From Nematostella vectensis (lineage: Eukaryota; Cnidaria; Anthozoa; Actiniaria; Edwardsiidae): DNA of 64,000 nucleotides. The stretch lies in the NCBI RefSeq assembly GCF_932526225.1, contig NC_064034.1, positions 11,916,887 to 11,980,886 of the forward strand. The letters are read 5' to 3'. A program made the position numbers and the translations under genes. Below the pieces are notes generated by a model, which was given only the letters and a program-made list of their open reading frames with translations, was not told the origin of the DNA and ran no database searches. This document shows positions 21,719 through 33,485 of this stretch, piece by piece (the stretch's first letter is position 1; every line of letters starts with the position of its first letter).

Positions 21719-24617
21719 AATAAGGCCTACTCCGGGTCCTAAGATCGCCGTACTTGGGCGATCTTGGCCGATCTTGACAAATTTTGCTATACTTTATGTT
21801 GCGTTCTTTTTTTTGGGTCATCTCATATTAATATTTTAAGCTGAGAATCTCTAATTTCTAATAGTTCAACATAGGAGTTGTACTACAGTATCAGACCACA
21901 ATAATTATCAGACCACAAACAATATTATAATTGTGAAACACTATTTATTAAATAGTATTAAGTAGTAAAATTTGGTTCCTGAGACAAAGAAATACAATAG
22001 CATAAGAGCTGCATTATAATAATTACAATATATTTCACACTTACAAGACAAAATATAAAACCCAGTTCCTGGCTTTTTGTTCGGGATTCTTTTGGTTGGC
22101 TGTCAGGCAAAAGAGGGATTCGGGTGATGTCACATCAAAACACCACAGGAAACCCGAAAAGAACGCAAGGGAATAGGCTGTAAAACCCTTTGTTTTTATT
22201 CAAATTACTTTATTCATTCATTTATTCAAATATTTTTCTAGAATGGTAAAATATTTTGTACAGCATATTTTATTTTAATTTACTTAGATGAAATAAGAGT
22301 AAGAAAGGAAATAAAAATAAAGAAACTAAAAAGGTTTATCCGAACAAACACAAAGAAATTAAAAACGTGATAATTAAATTTGGCCAGAAAGTTTTAGTAT
22401 ATATATTAGCTTTTAGTGCAAACTTTTTTTTCTCTAGATTAACAGTAACAACAACATAACAAAGGCGAATTTATTATGTTTTAACTGAGTTTCTAACTAA
22501 CTCTAGCTAGTCTGGAGATCAATTTTAATGTCAAAAATTCAAAATATTGGATTATTACAATAAATATGAACTCAATAATCAACTCTCTAAAGTAGAGGCT
22601 GGATAGCTGAACTTTGAGTTTAATGAAGGATTATTCACAGAACATACTAAATTACTTACAGTTTGTCAAAAACTCTCCCTGAAGTATCAAGCTTCTATAT
22701 GAATTAGGCAGTAATAATAAAGATGGACATGACTCCCGCACTCCCGGATGATTTTCTATACAAACTCGTTCTCAGACATATATTTTCACTTTTATTTGTA
22801 GTCCTGATACAGGAATATAATACATGATGCAAAAATGAACTACCATAGGCATGAAGCAATTTGTGGTGTGCAAGTCGATGGTAAGACAGTATATTTTTAA
22901 AGCCCTTCCGTGAATTGGGAGCCTGGGGCGACCTACCTCGTTCCAGGCCTCGCTCGCTAGCATTCAATATGGCGGCCGCCGGAGAGAGCTTTCAATTCAT
23001 AGATCCGACGAGCGCACGAATAACCAATCAGAAAGCAGCAAATAGAAGCCAGCGAAATGCAGCCAACCCAAATGTCCCACAAAAGTCCCACAAATTCTAC
23101 AATATGTCGGATGAGGTCTGTGAATCCTGCTTGGGTTTATCTAAAATATAGACGTTTTTGGGGTTGTCCTGCGACTTGGGAAATAAAAGACGGTCACCTA
23201 ACATGATAGAAATTGATTTGTTGTCCAAGCTTGGTGAAAATCTTGTAGAGAAGCATAGAAATAGATAACTACAAGTTTGGTTGTTAAATGGAAACGACCC
23301 GAATCCAGCCCGAAATACGAAAAGTTAGAAATGATAAGATAAAGCGGTGCTTTCTTCGGTAGGTACTATGTGTTTATTTGCTTTCAAAGCTATTTTTGTC
23401 AACTTGCAGTGATTTAAGTGCGGGGAAAAGTAGAAGAGAATTCCGAATTCGCAGTTTACGCCTGACTTTAAACTACAAGTTTTATCGGCAAATGTCAAGA
23501 TTTATAGCAATATTACAAACGAGTCTCACCATTCTTATATGTAATTGAAGTAACCTAGGATAATATCAAACACAAGTTTAATGGTAGGACTTACACTGTT
23601 CTTGTACTATGTGGTTTGTTTGCTTGCTCTTTCCTGATTGGCTATTCGTGCGCGTGTGATTGACATGTCGGATCTATGAATTGCTATTTACACTTGATTT
23701 GTGCGGCTGCATTAGATAAAGCAGGGAGTTGTGAGGATAATCTTAGACAAAGTGAACCTCAGAGAATGTAAGATGAGTTGCAAATGTAAAAAAAAAAAAA
23801 AAAGTCAAAATGAAATTGAAAGAACGACTGGTAACTGCAAGTCTGCACAAAAGGTAAACTTTCAAGGTCATGTCGCTAGCTCATTTGGGGTATTGGGCAT
23901 CATTGGAAACTAGTCTAGGCCAGATCAAATAGAATGTCCAATGATTAAAACATAGAATAGTCTAGGATTGTCATGGTGGACTTAGATTGGATTTTTTTTT
24001 TCTGCTCATCCATTCGGTAAGCGTATCGGCAAGATTATAGTTGATATTCACTTGATGTATTAAATATCTTATTTTGATTGTTTGCACTGGCAGTTTTTAT
24101 TATGCAGGTAACAGGTGTTAACAACAGAGATAAGATTAGACTTTTGTTTGCACCCTGTTTTGACCTGTAATCTGCAAAAATACCAGGCACGTTTTTACAC
24201 TGTTTTTGTTTTTGTCTACCAAGTTACACAAATCTTTTTGTAATTTTTAGTGTCAAGCTTTGCCAGTAAAATAAATATTTTATATTAAAAAAACTGTCTT
24301 CAAGAAGTACAATCGGTCCTCTTGTTTTATTGTTCAACTTTTCATTTCCAACATACAGTTCAGTTTAAAAACTAATAATAAGTAATATTTAATATTAATA
24401 ATATTTATGTTTTTTTTTATGATTATACCTGTGTAGCAAATCAATATCCTTAAAAGATAATGAGTGAATAATGGTGATCTTAGGCATTCTCCAGTTATTT
24501 TGGTCAATCTTGGGCTAAATACCCCAAAATAATTCAATGAATAATGGAAAATCTTAGGCAATCTTGAGCGATCTTGGACGATCTTAGACGATCTTAGGAC
24601 CCGGAGTGGCCTATAAT
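21719..24617. mobile_element. ~2.9-kb element with terminal inverted repeats and GATCTTGG subterminal repeats
   Basis: GGCCTACTCCGGGTCCTAAG at 21724 and its near-exact reverse complement ending at 24611 form inverted termini, flanked by TAATAA/TATAATAA. Both ends carry short repeated CGATCTTGG/CGATCTTAG units just inside. Within it a second inverted pair occurs (about 22994-23031 and 23634-23680, CAATTCATAGATCCGAC and ATARCCAATCAG). Except for a short open frame at 22969, no transposase was recognised, so it seems non-autonomous. Confidence 0.6.
22969..23151 (+). CDS. Unrecognised short open frame inside the 2.9-kb element
   Basis: An ATG in good context (AATATGGCGGCCGCC) opens 60 residues rich in Asn, Gln, Ser and Arg (for example ARITNQKAANRSQRNAAN). 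The reading frame starts in a local GC-rich patch unlike its surroundings. It might be a first exon of the element's own gene or a captured host exon; a GT follows GATGAG at about 23115. No family was recognised. Confidence 0.25.
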   Translation: MAAAGESFQFIDPTSARITNQKAANRSQRNAANPNVPQKSHKFYNMSDEVCESCLGLSKI

Positions 24618-24726
24618 AAACAACTATTCTCGATCAGTCCAGTAATTACCTTCCCAGCCGTTATGTCGAAACTGACTAAAATCTTAAATTGCTCGAGGTG
24701 CGTTATAAAGCGGTTGAGCAGAACAC

Positions 24727-25070
24727 TAATTTCAGACTATTTACAGGCTATTTCCAGCGTTCTCTGGGCCCCCTTTCTGCACATTTACAGACTATTTCCA
24801 GGGTAACTTTAGCTGCATCGCGGAGATTTACAGACTAATTTCAGACTATTTATAGGCTATTTACAGGGTAGCTATAGCTGCATCGCATAGATTTACAGAC
24901 TAATTTCAGACTATTTCCAGCGTTCTCTGGGCCCCTTATCGGCACCTTTACAGACTATTTCCAGGGTAACTTTAGCTGCATCGCATATATTTACAGACTA
25001 ATTTCAGACTATTTACAGGCCATTTCCAGCGTTCTCTGGGCCCCCTTTCTGCACATGTACAGATTATGAT
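24727..25070. repeat. Composite tandem repeat (TTTACAGACTATTTCCAG units)
   Basis: About four imperfect units of 65-110 bases, each starting ATTTACAGACTAATTTCAG and containing either GCGTTCTCTGGGCCCC or GGGTAACTTTAGCTGCATC or both. Sub-blocks are shuffled between units. It lies immediately outside the right end of the 2.9-kb element. Confidence 0.7.
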
Positions 25071-27254
25071 GTACAGGCAATGATCACTTAGTAACATGTA
25101 CAGCATAGTCTATTCAGTTTTGTTCTTGGTTCTGTACAAGTGTACACTCTTGGGAGATCGAGATTTAAACTTTAAACTGGTTTAAGTGCTGGTGTGAATG
25201 CGGTATTAGACCATTCAGAAAAACAATAGCTATTTATTGGTTTAAACTAAAATCATATCCAACAAGACAATGATTTGATTGAACAGGCACAGATGTGTTG
25301 AGGGAGTTTGAGAGCAGAGCAGTAATGACACGTATACGATTGTCAGAACTTTCACGAAATCGACTAACGCTTTTATTATTTTGTATATGATATATTTGTT
25401 ACTTCAATACAATAAACGGAACCACTATATCATTATATATCAGAGCCATTATTGTTCATTTCCAAACACAGGATATTCATGCGCACTAAGCCCGTTCCAC
25501 TTCCCTGATTTCACCTTTCACCATAAGAAATATTACAGTTGTATATGATGTTTTAAGACTCATGCCTAAGCCAACAATATAAAAGATTCGATGATAGAAA
25601 CATACGGCAAAATAGAACTGTATCAGGCTGAACTTATCAGACTGACAGCGTTTTAGAGGTTAAGAACAATCTGATTGAACAAACTGTAGTGTTAAAAAGG
25701 TGAACGCGTCCGCTTTATAGAGGTAGTGGCTTAATAGGGGTTGTTTTTACAGGAAAGGTCCGTTGAGGGAGTGACCGCTAAAAATTGGAGTGACAAGAGG
25801 TTGGCCGCTAAATAGGTGACCCGTTTACAAAATATGACAATCGAATAGAGTGTGACAGTTTATAACAGAGGTTTGAGTGTATATATATCTTTGTTCTGCA
25901 TCAATTTTTCGACGGCTCATTCTAGAGAAACGTGTGCACATGTGATATAACCACATAAAGCAAAAGTTGTTACAACACAACTTTATTTCTTTAGTCCACT
26001 ATTTCGTGTTCGCTAGCGCATGTGTGGGCAAGGCGCATGTGAAATAAGTTTACGTCTAGGACCCAAAAGAACTCTCTTTACTCGAGCGATTACCTGCTAA
26101 TAATCTTAAGCGGGAAACAAAGATGTCGTAAAAACGAGCTAATTGCAACCCATTTCATTCCAGGGTTGCATTTTGTAACATTGACCAGGGGACCCATCCA
26201 TTCTACCATGCATGTATGAGTTATACTTATTAACGATATCCAGAGCATATACCGGATAAACGGGATTTCTTCTTGTGAGTTCTCGTTCATCACGACCCCT
26301 TAGACAAGTCAACGGGGATTCATGGAGCATCCTTGCTATATGATAATAATAATAATACTCGACACTATTGTAGCGGACCAGACATATTACCTATTCTTTA
26401 AATCGAGAAAATTCTAAGTAAACTACCTTTATTTGTGTGGAATCGCTATCAGAAATCCGTAAGCCCTTTACTGTAGTCTCCCTTGCAGCTAATCTGGACT
26501 CTTTACGCTAGGCGGCCTATTAGCCCAAGAAACTACAAGTCCTTAGCTGGTTATACATTTTTTCTTCATTACGATTGAGCCATTTCATTGTGGTACAGCT
26601 GATTAAGGTATCAAGGCCATTATACCTCTGACGTTAAACACGCTTGAAAAATTTCGCATGATATCTGTACACCCGCACGAGTGCCCATTTTCCATGATAT
26701 TTTCTAATCCAGCGTAATGAGCCGTTATTTCGTCACACTATTTTCCTCCCACATGGGACGGATGCCACGAAAGGACGTGGCTCATTTGAAAAGCTTAAAA
26801 TTTCGATATATCAAAAAGCAACAACATGCACACCTGCTAGCTCTTCTGTTTTGCAATCTGCAAGAGGAAGGCTTTTACAAGCTGTCCGGTTTATCAGGTC
26901 GATATCTTCACAAATGAAGTACACATGGCCAAATTCAGTGGAAAATGTTTCTGTTTCTAAATTCTTCCCCTCCCACAACGTTCAGCTTGGACTCCTCGGA
27001 CATCTGATAATGACATGGCCTTTTCTGGACATTTGATTTTTGCAAGTTTTTTCTTGCAAACCCTTTCTCCTTGATAAGTCTTTTCTTCTTCATGAAGTCT
27101 ACATCGTGTGCCATTACATCAGTAGTTTTTATCCCACTACTCATAGCAATAACTCAAATATATCCTTAAAATCTATCAAAATGAACCGGTATTGCCTTTT
27201 CCATCCTTCCTATACTCAGGTGTTCAATTGCAAACTAACTGCAAATTACTGCAG
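25071..27254. other. Intergenic and probable receptor 3' UTR; no gene seen
   Basis: No supported gene. Bases about 25700-25870 contain degenerate short repeats around GACCGCTAAAAAT / GGCCGCTAAATAGGTGACC. The right part may be the 3' UTR of the Cys-loop receptor; reverse-strand AATAAA candidates occur near 26427 and 25984. Confidence 0.4.
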
Positions 27255-30200
27255 TTACATTATATCAGATTCTCCCAGCACCGGTATTCTCTCTAAATAC
27301 GTATACCAATAGGCAACGTTATAAACCACGAACGCCAACGGGAATAGAACACGCGAAATCTGGTCAACTCGATAACCCGCGCACTTAGACTCCTTTACGT
27401 GTCCCGTATGATCATCCCAGCATGCCTTGGTGCCGTTCGGTCCCTCTCGTCCTCCCCCGTCCTCAGGGTTGAGTAGGGCAGCGTCTGTTGGGCTGATGTT
27501 GTTCAGCTCGTGATTGTTGGGCGTGGTCACGACATGGGAGTTAGGGCGTCGTCTTAGGACGGGGGTTAGCATGGTGACGACCCTCTTAGTCAAGCATGAC
27601 GTCTGCAAAGGAAAAGGAAATGGTGAGATCACTCTAGATAGTATTGTAGATTATATATAGCAGAGCCTCGAAGATCGCATCGTCCATATCGGGGTTATTT
27701 CCCTTAAGTGTTATTGTTGCCAGTACCCGTGATCAAGATTGTTATACATAGGTATTTTTACCAATCCGCTTTATCGAGGTTTTACCGTGCAACCAGGCCC
27801 GCAAGAGGGTCCGTAAAAAGAACCCAATCGACTAAAAGGACCGTTCTTATGAAAAAAATAAGTACCATCGCGAGCTAAAAAAATAAAAAAAAGGTCCACT
27901 AAATGGGTAAACGAACCCGCTGCGTTCCTGGCTAGGAGCCTAACTTTTTTCTAGAGTAGAGGACGGCCGTTTTCATGCCGGCCTAGAATGTATGACAGCT
28001 GTGTTGTGGGGGTCATTGGTGGTCTGTGTAATGGCTGTAATTGTTTCTCGCCAAAAATTATTTGACGTCAGAAAGCCACGAGGTTGTCCACAGATCTTGA
28101 TCAATAACTAATGACAATCGTGACAATTCAAGACTTCATTTGAAAAAAGACTCCCCATGAGCTTGCTGCGCTCGGGAAAACCGCGTATTAGCTTTAGCTT
28201 TGTTTTTCTTTGCGTGCCAGTAGCGGCGTTCTTTGAGGAAACTGCTAAAGCGACGTACTAAACAAAACAAATACAAGAGCTGGCACATAAATCTTTGGGA
28301 CCAGGCTCCTATAGGAGCAAAGGCAAAATAAACGGTTTTGTTATCATAATAAATATTGGTCACTATACTGAATGATAGCTGGAAGCTTTTCCGTCCTACC
28401 TTTTTTGGTTTCTCCGATTCCCCTTGAGGGGTCAGCAAGAAAACTATCATGCTCTCAATTAGCGTCAAGAACACAAAGGCAAACGAGACCATCAAATACC
28501 AGTCAAGGGCTTTAGGATAGCTAACTTTGGGCATGGACGCGTTCACGGCCCCTAGTAGGAACATGATCGTGAGTATCGTCGTGATCCCTAGCGCCATACG
28601 GTCCCCCATGTCCTTGACATCCATCCAAAAGATGATCCAGCTGAGGACCACTATCAGGACATCTGGGCAATACGCCTGAATAATGTAATACCCCACCCGG
28701 CGGTTCATCTTGAAGATAACTTTGACGGTAGTGTAGTTACCTGCGATAGAAGCATCAAACAAAGCTGTTCATGGAAGATATGGCGTTGTATCATCATACT
28801 TATTTTCATAGTTAGCTGCGAGTTTGAAAAGTGGAAAACGACCATTACTTCATTATGCTCGTTGGCATTGTTTTGTCAATATTTCCAAAGGATCAGCCTG
28901 GATGGCTAGGATGTTTCAAGATAACACAAGGTGGAAAATGTGAAAGTAAAGGAGTATTGCTATTTGCTATTCCTTCGTTTTTCTCATTCCTTTATCACTT
29001 TTATTATTGTTTGGGGTGGGGGCACTTTTGAACCCCAAAAGGCATCTTTGCTTAACTCTACTGTAGACGGCCATAGTCCCTATTGCCCAAACGCTACGCC
29101 CCATCCCACGCTCCATGCCATCCCTACTCTACTCCCCTCAGCAAACGCCTCTTCAGCTCATCGCAATGCACTTTTCAGGCGCGTACCCAGGATTTGCTGA
29201 GGGGAATAGGCAAAACACAATCACAGGTGTCATATGGAAAAAAGCAAAACACAAAACCTACTTTTTAGCAGCCAGTCGGCGCCAGTTGGTGCATAGCCTG
29301 CCCCCACCCCCCTGGTACGCGTCTGCTTGCCTTATGTTATTATGAGCTATGTTGTTGTACCTTCTTCATAGATGCCAGTTTCCGTGATCAGGTCGTATCC
29401 TGCGAGGTGAAACTGGGCGAGGTCGCTCTTTTGAACACGACTAAGTTTATTTGGGTTGTTCCATCGGAAGAATATGTCTGTATCCGTAAACGCATCTGCA
29501 GGAAAAATCTCACATGAATGCCAGTCTATTTGTCGATTTGCTCTTTTGTCTGTTTGTCCCCCGTCTGTGTTTCGGTTTGTGTGTCCGTCTATCCGTCCGT
29601 CCGCCCGCCACCCAATAAACTCTATGATGTTACTTACAGCTACCAAACTTAAGGTAACAGTTCTGCGTGTCCAGAGGGAAGTCGTGCAGGTCCATCTCAC
29701 ATGAGGCGACAATAGAGACCCTGGAATCACATGTATTATACAGTTTGAACTTTGATCATCAAAATATAATAGCAATTAAGGTCGTGGCCTTGCCTACAAT
29801 TCTGAAAGGGCTCTGTCAAATCTCTCTTTTTTTTTTGCTCCGAAAAACGTCAGCGAAACTACCCTGATTTCACGCAGGCAAATAATATAACATTCCAACC
29901 TTTGTGACAGTTTGTTTCTCATGCAAGTTCACCCTTTCCCTGGTAAGTCAGAGCCGTAGCAGGCCAGGGAGCACATTACAGAAACATTAAGAAAATATTG
30001 AGGGGTGACACAGCCACAACCCTACTGGTCATTTCCTTATAATTTTAAAATATTGGTGTAATGGTATCATATGTCAAGGACTTTAGTGTAATCCGACACT
30101 GATAAACCCTCTCTCTCAGTTAGCGCTCAACAATAATCATCACGATCAAGCATGTTATTATAACCATCGCAGAAATAGAACCAATAAACCTTATTTAGAA

Positions 30201-32108
30201 CACTTTACAATTGGGGGGTGGGGGGGGGGACATGCCCCCAGTGCCCCTCTACGTTCCCGTATCTAATATTTTACTTACCCTCGGCTGTAGAAGATCTTCC
30301 CGTCGGGGTCTATGCTGAGTCTACTGTTTACGTCTTTATCTTCCAGCATCATATTCGACTGGCGCGCGTTATAGCAGTACGGATCAGGCTTCCACGCATT
30401 ACTCGCGGCAGATCCCGTCAGGGTGATGCTGAGGTTGAGTTTCCCTGCCAGTCGTTTATCTGTCCAATACTGATGGAAGTACAGTTGGACAGGGTACTCC
30501 TGTGGAAGTAGGGTTGGGCTGACATGAATTATTTGAATATACCGTTAAATTCTTAGGGGGGACCCCGTTAGTTTTAGCCAACATAACAAGACACACAAAA
30601 ATAACAAATGTGTGCCCCTTAGGCTTTTCATAATTTTGCTAAATGACAAGACAAGTGGATCGTAAATTTAATCCCTTCGAAGTGTACCGACCACCCGGTC
30701 GTTGTCGGATATTGTTTTTCACAAACGAACGATTGTTTTTTTTTCAATTTTCCAAAGTGGGGATCGGCGAAACGGGGACGAGATACCGCTTTAAAGACAC
30801 TGTTGGAAAGATAAAAATATGTATTATAACTCTATTGTTCGTGGCTGGAAAACCATCAGTCAATTCTTTGCATGTCAGAATTCGGCGGATGTCAGAGCTT
30901 GCAACCTTATCTTTTTATACACGGAGGCAACGGGAAGAATTCAAAGCGATTAAAGCAGCTTGAACTATACTGTTTGATCAGAAGTAGATTTGAGGCAAAC
31001 TAAATATCGCTCATAGAAACTCTGTTTGTTCTGCTACTCACCCCGTGAGCCTGGGATACCTGTGGCTCACTAAGAAAGTGCAGAGAATAGTTATTTTATT
31101 TGCCATCACAAATAAAACTATACCTGTCAAGAATCTATATGTCTTACCATATTCGCCTCCTGGATATTACCAAATGCTTCAACAATCGCATCTGTCCGGA
31201 CCTCCACTGGGCGGCCTAGGGATAAAGAGGAGAGCATACTACTCTTAGGGTTTCAGGGCTGGTTTCTTTCGAACAAGCGCAAGCGCAATACATGTGAAAA
31301 CGATTCTCCGTGCAATGAACTCGGGAACGCGATACGATAATTTCTATATTTAAAATTTTTTTGTTATTATCTATGCTCTCTTGTACTCACATGTTTTGCA
31401 ACAAATTTTGCCGAACGGAAAGTTACAAAATAGCCATTATGGGTTACCTGTAGTGCGCTAGTCCGCTGACTGTTAGCGCGAGGTCAGTAATGGCGGGGAG
31501 TAAAAGAAACCACCGACAGAAATTTTGAATTTTTTTCAAGATCTGATGGTAGGTTGAAGCTTGTTCAGATGATAATGCTTTTTCTACTGAACAGAAATCC
31601 TTTTAATAATTCTATAATTTCTCAGCTCTTTAAAAACCTCCTTTGCCTGTGAGCCTCTAATAAGGCTCGATCGATCTTTGATGTTAGTAAACATTTCCTT
31701 TTCCTTTCCGTAGTAAGCTTAGGTTCTATCAGTGTTGGTGACATTCTAGTTGTGGAATTTGCAATAAGCCTTGGAAGATACACGCTTATTCATTAGTTCT
31801 GTGAATCAGCATTTTTTACATTCCGACGTGATGCACTACACTAGGCGTGCATTTACCAGGTTAATTTCTGATATTGAAGGCTGGGCCCAAGTGCTCGGCT
31901 CATGACAGAGCGGGTTGTAACTCTTTGTACACTCCAGAATTGCCGACCCTCAACTATGAGGGATGGAGGGGGCATGAGGATGGCAATGGTAGCTTTCCGA
32001 AAACTGAAAGAAAATAGTCCCTCACCTCCCCAGTTAGGTCTTGCCTCTTTATCATAACCATCAAATAGCATTTTCAGCACCGGACCCTCCATAGAACACT
32101 GTGCATGT
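27255..32108 (-). CDS. Cys-loop ligand-gated ion channel subunit, GABA-A/glycine receptor-like (5' end not resolved)
   Basis: Seven minus-strand exons join in frame: 32108-32026, 31215-31148, 30499-30279, 29720-29638, 29495-29361, 28740-28400 and 27602-27255 (about 426 residues). They encode the receptor in order: LLFDGY-like start region (LFDGYDKEARPNWGG); VRTDAIVEAFGNIQEANM; an extracellular strand block (FHQYWTDKRLAG, LSIDPDGKIFYSR); the signature Cys-loop C-EMDLHDFPLDTQN-C with 13 residues between cysteines; FGSYAFTDTDIFFRW; M1 (GYYIIQAYCPDVLIVVLSW); M2 (MALGITTILTIMFLLGAV); M3 (ALDWYLMVSFAFVFLTLIES); a cytoplasmic loop; M4 (RVLFPLAFVVYNVAYWYTYL). The family is usually a chloride channel, but the M1-M2 loop reads MGDRM rather than PAR. 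A MITE (29953-30250) sits in an intron. The signal-peptide exon is missing from this model. Confidence 0.9.
29177..29326. mobile_element. MITE with GCGTACCCAGG-type ends
   Basis: GGCGCGTACCCAGG at the left and CCTGGTACGCGTC at the right are inverted about 150 bases apart, in a Cys-loop receptor intron. A 70-base hairpin with the same type of termini lies at 35743-35813. Confidence 0.55.
29953..30250. mobile_element. MITE, GCCGTAGCAGG family, apparently interrupted
   Basis: The left half (GCCGTAGCAGG, ACAGAAACATTAAGAAAATATTG) and right half (ACATGCCCCCAGTGCCCC) match the 18335-18475 copy, but about 150 unrelated bases (roughly 30060-30210) lie between them. It sits in the Cys-loop receptor intron between exons 30279-30499 and 29638-29720. 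Confidence 0.55.
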
Positions 32109-32529
32109 CTAGGAAAAATCATACAACAAGCTGTTATTAAAGGCTCATACATACATGGAGTATGTAGTTGAATCAGGGACCTTAAGATGTGATAACCAGT
32201 TGCAACTCCAGTATCACTGTTATACACATATGATCTTTGAGAAGATGCAGTACAGGGGCCAGTTATGCCCCTTATGCATATGCCGGCTATCCACCAGATG
32301 AATCTTTATCCAGTGGATAAAACTTATTCAAGGCTTTGTGTAACCAGCTCCAGAAGTTATGGTCAAAACAACTAGTCCTAAACATTCTTTGTTCATCGTC
32401 ATACTTCTGCTGTAAAATACAAAGTGTTAGAAAGAATCGATTTTCCATCCGTTTAGGGAAACTATTGCAATATTTTCATAGAATGTAGTACATGAAGTAT
32501 AAAATTCTCTTTCCAGTTTTTACAGTCAT

Positions 32530-32672
32530 CAAAATATTGTGGGGGCACAATACAGAAACAGTAAGAAAATATTTGGGGGCACAGCCACGCACCCAATGGT
32601 TATTTCCTTTTAATTTTTAAAAAAATATTGGGAGGGCAGGTGCCCTCAGTGCCCCACCCCCTGCTACGGACC
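32530..32672. mobile_element. MITE, GCCGTAGCAGG family
   Basis: Contains GGCACAATACAGAAACAGTAAG and ends CCCTGCTACGGACC, the inverse of the family's left terminus. The left end seems eroded. Confidence 0.6.
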
Positions 32673-33402
32673 TGTTTTAATTTTTCCTTTGCATATTTTG
32701 TGTCCCAATATTTAATAAAACCATTGATGAATGTTTGGCTCATAAAAGCTCTAGCTCAATTGTACTAATTAAAAGGTCGCTGTACCCAGACATTACTGTT
32801 AATGCAGCAAGAAAAGTTTAGTTATAACATATAAAACATAGCTTGAGATTTACCATGTTTTCAGGATTTTCCCTGATATTGAGATACAAGATTGTATCTA
32901 TATGTTATTCATTTGTTGTGAATAGTATGCAAATTGTACAGACAAGCTAGACAAAGGTCTAAGGTATTGTTTACATTGAATGATATGATTTGTTAAAGTA
33001 TCTTTTCCTACTAAACTCCAACTTTTTATTCACATTATGTATCAGCATCTAGCATTGTTAAATGTAAAGCGGCCATATTTAGCTTTTTATTTCTCTTTTG
33101 TATTACTTGAAGAAATGTGGGGGTTTTCTCTATATCTAGTGTTACTATTTTACCGATGTTATTTTACCAATATATATAAACTTGTTAGCAACTAGTACAT
33201 ATCTCAAATGACAGGAAGGTGTGATTTGATTCACTTTCCTTAATATTTAATTATAAATGCCATCGATCATTTTGGAAGACTTAACTTTCTCATTTTTTCG
33301 AGTCAATAACAACATTCTAAGGTACTTTACCTGGTAAATAATGACAGTAGAAGAAACTTCCAAATAAAATTCGCTTCTCTGGACAAAATCATCTTATTTT
33401 AC

Positions 33403-33485
33403 CTGTGAAAAAATACGCGAGGTGTTAGAAGAGAAGGAATTGTCAGAGTTGAATATGAGTGAAAAGCAATCTCAGTTAACCGCAT
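33403..33485 (-). CDS. Candidate first exon of the Cys-loop receptor
   Basis: A minus-strand ATG at 33485 opens 27 codons that end in a CACAG|GTAAAA donor in phase 2, which is the phase the exon at 32108 needs. The peptide (MRLTEIAFHSYSTLTIPSLL and on) is only weakly hydrophobic and is a poor signal peptide, so the phase match may be chance. Confidence 0.25.
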
